Source of the DNA: Theobroma cacao
Taxonomy: Eukaryota > Streptophyta > Magnoliopsida > Malvales > Malvaceae
Length of the DNA stretch: 64,000 nt
Assembly: GCF_000208745.1 (NCBI RefSeq)
Contig: NC_030858.1
Coordinates: forward strand, 9,777,456-9,841,455
Direction of reading: 5' to 3'
Under the pieces are notes generated by a model, which saw only the letters and a list, made by a program, of their open reading frames with translations, did no database searches and had not been told where the DNA came from. Below, piece by piece: positions 60,961 to 64,000 of the stretch. Both the position numbers and the translations under genes were made by a program. The first letter of the stretch is position 1. Each line of letters begins with the position of its first letter.

Positions 60961-61257
60961 TGTAATTAACTACAGTGAAATTAATTACATGTCCAAGAAT
61001 TCAAGTCATGCTTAGATCTTTGGACAAGCTCTACAATGAACAGAAGTACCTTAAAAACTTCATAAGCAATGCTAAGAAGTTTGAACAACCATGTGTTTTT
61101 CCTAAAGGTTTACAAATCAAGTGCTCCTCTCAAGACAAACACTGTGCTTGCGGTCTAGTGAAAAGAAGAATCACAAGCAACAGCTTCACAAACTTAACAA
61201 TTTCCAGTTTACAAAGTACTCTCCACTATGGGATGATGTACAAAGTATAACTTCATA
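60961..61257. other. Unassigned interval
   Basis: A 91-codon + strand open frame (60975-61250) matches nothing I recognise; it overlaps another frame of similar length. No support as a gene. Confidence 0.4.
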
Positions 61258-62020
61258 TGTCGTAACGTGCGGGTTCAGAAACCCAACCATTTCGATGTGG
61301 AGTTCGGGAGTCGTCACTAATCTTTATTGTTTTGGTGTGATTGGTCACTCTTTCAATTCTATCATTTCTAATAAGAGCATAGTTATGTATGGAGAAGGTA
61401 TTAACATCCCATGATGCCTGTTCAAAGAACGATACCAATTCATTATTTGTTATACTATTTTAGCATTACTTAAAAATTCTTAATTTCATAATTACCATAT
61501 TTTTCTTAATTATTAGTTATTTTTACATTTTTATTCCTATTTGTTATTAGATATTGGAGACCTTTCCTAGGCCCTCCCAACTCTATGGTGAGGCTTTAGA
61601 AATTCTCCTCACCTCAAGAGTATTTGAAAACACACACTTATCCCCTCAAATGAGCTTTGTCATCAAGTTCATTAGATGTTTGACATGTGTGGTCTTCAAG
61701 TTTTGAATTTTATATATTTTATTTTCATTATATTTTTATTATCTTTATTTTTATCAATGCATAAATAAAATCCTTGAATAAAAAAAACTGGCCTGCACTC
61801 TCCTAGCACTTTCGTGGAATCTAGGAGTTTTTTTCGTCATCTAGAGAATTCCTCGAGAAAGCTCTCTACAAGTCTCCTAAGAAAATCCCATCATCAGAGA
61901 TTCTCGATTCGTTTACAAATATATCATGCCAAATGAATGCATGTTTTGGCTTATTAAAGAAGAAATAAAAACTTTTTATCAAAAACTATTCTCGAACTCT
62001 CTCATCATTCTAGTGAAACT
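61258..62020 (-). mobile_element. Diverged Tat-like LTR fragment
   Basis: Begins tgtcgtaacgtgcgggtt, the reverse complement of the Tat LTR end. Further matches to the reverse complement of 42800-43070 are gggagtcg-cac-aatctt and ggtgtgattggtcac; aaatcccatcatc at about 61880 matches the reverse complement of the block near 42530. The sequence next to the LTR end is not a primer site, so this is a 3' or solo LTR. Strongly diverged; the right edge is approximate. Confidence 0.65.
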
Positions 62021-63138
62021 CAAAAATGTCTTCTCATTGATAATTCTATTTTATAGAATTATTTTACTCTAATTTTGTTATTAAATATTAGTTAAGTCCT
62101 CAATTTTCAATTATAAGTTACTTATTTTTAATTGTTTTTATAATTAGGTTACTTTTAACTTAGTTATTTTAATTTTATGTTATTTCTTTTAATTTGTTTA
62201 TTATTGATTAGTTTTTATATTATTTGTAGGATTGAAAGTGATTGGACTTAATTTTGGAAAGTAAGGTGTAGACAGATCCAGAATCTACTTGCATATGCTT
62301 CAGTATTTTGGCTATATCTCGAGCTACAGAACTCCAAATGATGGGATTCTTATACCAGTGGAAAGATAAGAGATAGAGCTACAACTTTTATGAAGATCAC
62401 TTTGCCAGTTTTACTTTGAAGATAGAGAAAATCGCATCGGAAAATAGCTAGACGTACTGTGCAGGGAATAGAAATTTGCAAAGATTGACAATTGAATTTT
62501 GGGCCTCTTATTATACTTTTAAGCCCAATTAAACCCTAGGTCAGGTTAAGGAACTTTAGGTTAAGTTTATTAGTATAAATAGGATATGTTTAACAACATT
62601 AAAAAAAAAAACCTTTGAGAGATTCAAGAAACTAGAAGTTGAGGCTGAAACTTGGAGATCAAGTCGGCAATAATTGTTTTGTGTTCTTCCTTAGCTTTTA
62701 ATTTTCTTGTTATTTTCAATGGTTAAATTTATTATAATGTTATTTGTTTTTGCAATTATGAGTGGCTAAATTTCTTTTTCTAGGATTGCAATTGAACTCA
62801 CATATAGTCTAAGTTTTTAATCTCTGTCTTACTTATCTTTAATGGGATTTGAATTGTTTATTCCAATTTGTTCTTAATGCTTTTAATTGCTTGGCCACCA
62901 ATTAAATTGATTTAGGAACCTAAACAAACTTGGGAAAGAGAGTTTAGAGTAGACTAAAATTGAGATAGCATATGATCAAATTAATTGATTTGCGTATAGG
63001 ATAGGGATATATACCTATAGGTCATATGTAGCCAGATTAGATCCTGAACTTAATGAGTCTGTTTTAATTTCAATTCACATAGGGATATAGTGTTTTGGTT
63101 AAAATAGATATTTTTATAGGATGAGTCGGGAGAACCTT
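62021..63138 (+). mobile_element. Athila-like LTR, interrupted
   Basis: Parallels the Athila LTR at 18890-20405: both have ccaaatg/gatgggattct context followed by ggaaagataagag, the tatgtagcc word, and the gatatttttataggatgagtc / gagctatttttatgagaaact pair at the right. It stops at 63138 where another LTR begins, at a point that in the first copy continues uninterrupted (near 20070). Confidence 0.7.
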
Positions 63139-64000
63139 TGTCACGACCCGAAACTCCCCATCGAGCCCGTGACAACAGCCGCGAAGCCTCGACAAACATT
63201 CTTCACCTCGAATGTCGATAGAAACCTCGCAAGGCTCTCGTATCAGCTTTCGCACTTCCCGATGAGAAATAGTTATTAAATCTCGCATTTCAAAAAAAAT
63301 CATAAGTCATTTTCAAATAAGGACAATAAAATATTATTTTCTGCCTCATAGGGGCATTTTCGTAATTTTTTGTCAAAAATCTCAAAACTTGCTAAAAATG
63401 TAGTAGGTGAGCAGAAAATATATATTTAATGATTTAAAAACAAATTAAATATCTAAAACGTTTGTTTGAAAGTAAATTGTTGACAACTAGTACTATTCAA
63501 AAATAATAAATGAAATATTCTATTTTGTCATAAAATAAATTTTTATAGAAATATTCGTAAATAATTTTTTCCGCACATGAAAGTAAAGTAAAAATTGTAT
63601 GAATAGAAATACAGATAACCAAAATATAAGTTTTGATATACAATAACACGTGGGCCCCAATTGACTAAGAGGATGTAAGATTGTGAACTCTTACTGAAAT
63701 ACCCCATACTTTGATATAGTGATAAATAAAGTTGATCAAATACAAATTGAGGTCAATTAAAATGTTTAGAAGTGATAAAAGACGAAAGGAGTAGTTTAGG
63801 ATAAAATATTTCGCAAGTGAGAAAATAATAATAATTTTATCGGAGGAGAATTTGTGAGATAAAAGGCGATTTGGAAGTCAAGTGAGGCATAATAAGGTAT
63901 TTTGGGTACCAAGGAGACAAGATAAAATTTTTAGAATAAAATAATATTTTATTAATAAAATAATATTAAAATATTAATATTTAGCCGGATGTCGAAATCA
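63139..64000 (-). mobile_element. LTR (tgtcacgaccc family), running off the window
   Basis: Starts tgtcacgacccg and matches the reverse complement of 11453-11611. It is in the middle of the Athila-like LTR and so is younger. The rest (to 64000) is AT-rich with no coding sequence; the other end lies outside the window. Confidence 0.65.

Noticed and set aside
60975..61414. Two overlapping + strand frames
   Set aside because: No recognised domain; the second enters the Tat-like LTR fragment.

Overview
This is a nuclear-genome window from a flowering plant, most likely a eudicot. It is AT-rich, packed with plant LTR and LINE retrotransposon remnants, contains assembly gaps (one of exactly 100 N), and carries one spliced plant gene. 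The species cannot be fixed from the sequence; a member of the Malvaceae is only a weak guess. Nothing bacterial, organellar or CRISPR-like is present.

The one intact cellular gene I can support is a CER3/WAX2 (ECERIFERUM3) homologue on the + strand at 50534-57914. It has eleven exons whose junctions all keep frame, predicting a 632-residue protein with the histidine boxes of the fatty-acid-hydroxylase superfamily and the WAX2 C-terminal region. This family works with CER1 in the endoplasmic reticulum to make the alkanes of cuticular wax.

Almost everything else is mobile DNA, much of it nested. 0-6.4 kb: a DUF1985/Ulp1-type transposon fragment, two minisatellites with exact 31-bp and 47-bp periods, and a cluster of inverted long-TIR (foldback) elements with a LINE tail between them. 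7.2-10.7 kb: a decayed Ty1/copia element on the - strand. 11.4-14.2 kb: LTR remnants. 14.2-17.1 kb: a LINE tail, a small inverted-repeat element, and a 2.07-kb foldback element whose right arm was later hit by a tRNA-derived SINE. 18.7-25.2 kb: TRIM LTRs around an Athila-type gypsy element that has lost RT, RNase H and integrase.

26.1-47.1 kb is best read as one old LINE split by three insertions: an LTR-like sequence (about 26.5-28.4 kb), a complete Tat/Ogre-like gypsy element (29477-43071, with 2.53-kb LTRs and a 5-bp target duplication), and a second LINE (about 44.8-46.5 kb). The Tat element has a tRNA-Arg-type primer site, a candidate intron between its gag and RT regions, an extra RNase H, an uninterrupted integrase frame, and a tandem-repeat array in its 3' untranslated region.

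47.1-50.3 kb is AT-rich upstream DNA of CER3. Beyond CER3 lie a LINE tail split by a 755-bp hAT-like element (59.6-61.0 kb), a Tat-like LTR fragment, an Athila-like LTR, and a third LTR that interrupts it and runs off the window end. I found no evidence of a previously undescribed enzymatic system; the most informative content is the insertion history and several structural details of the elements.
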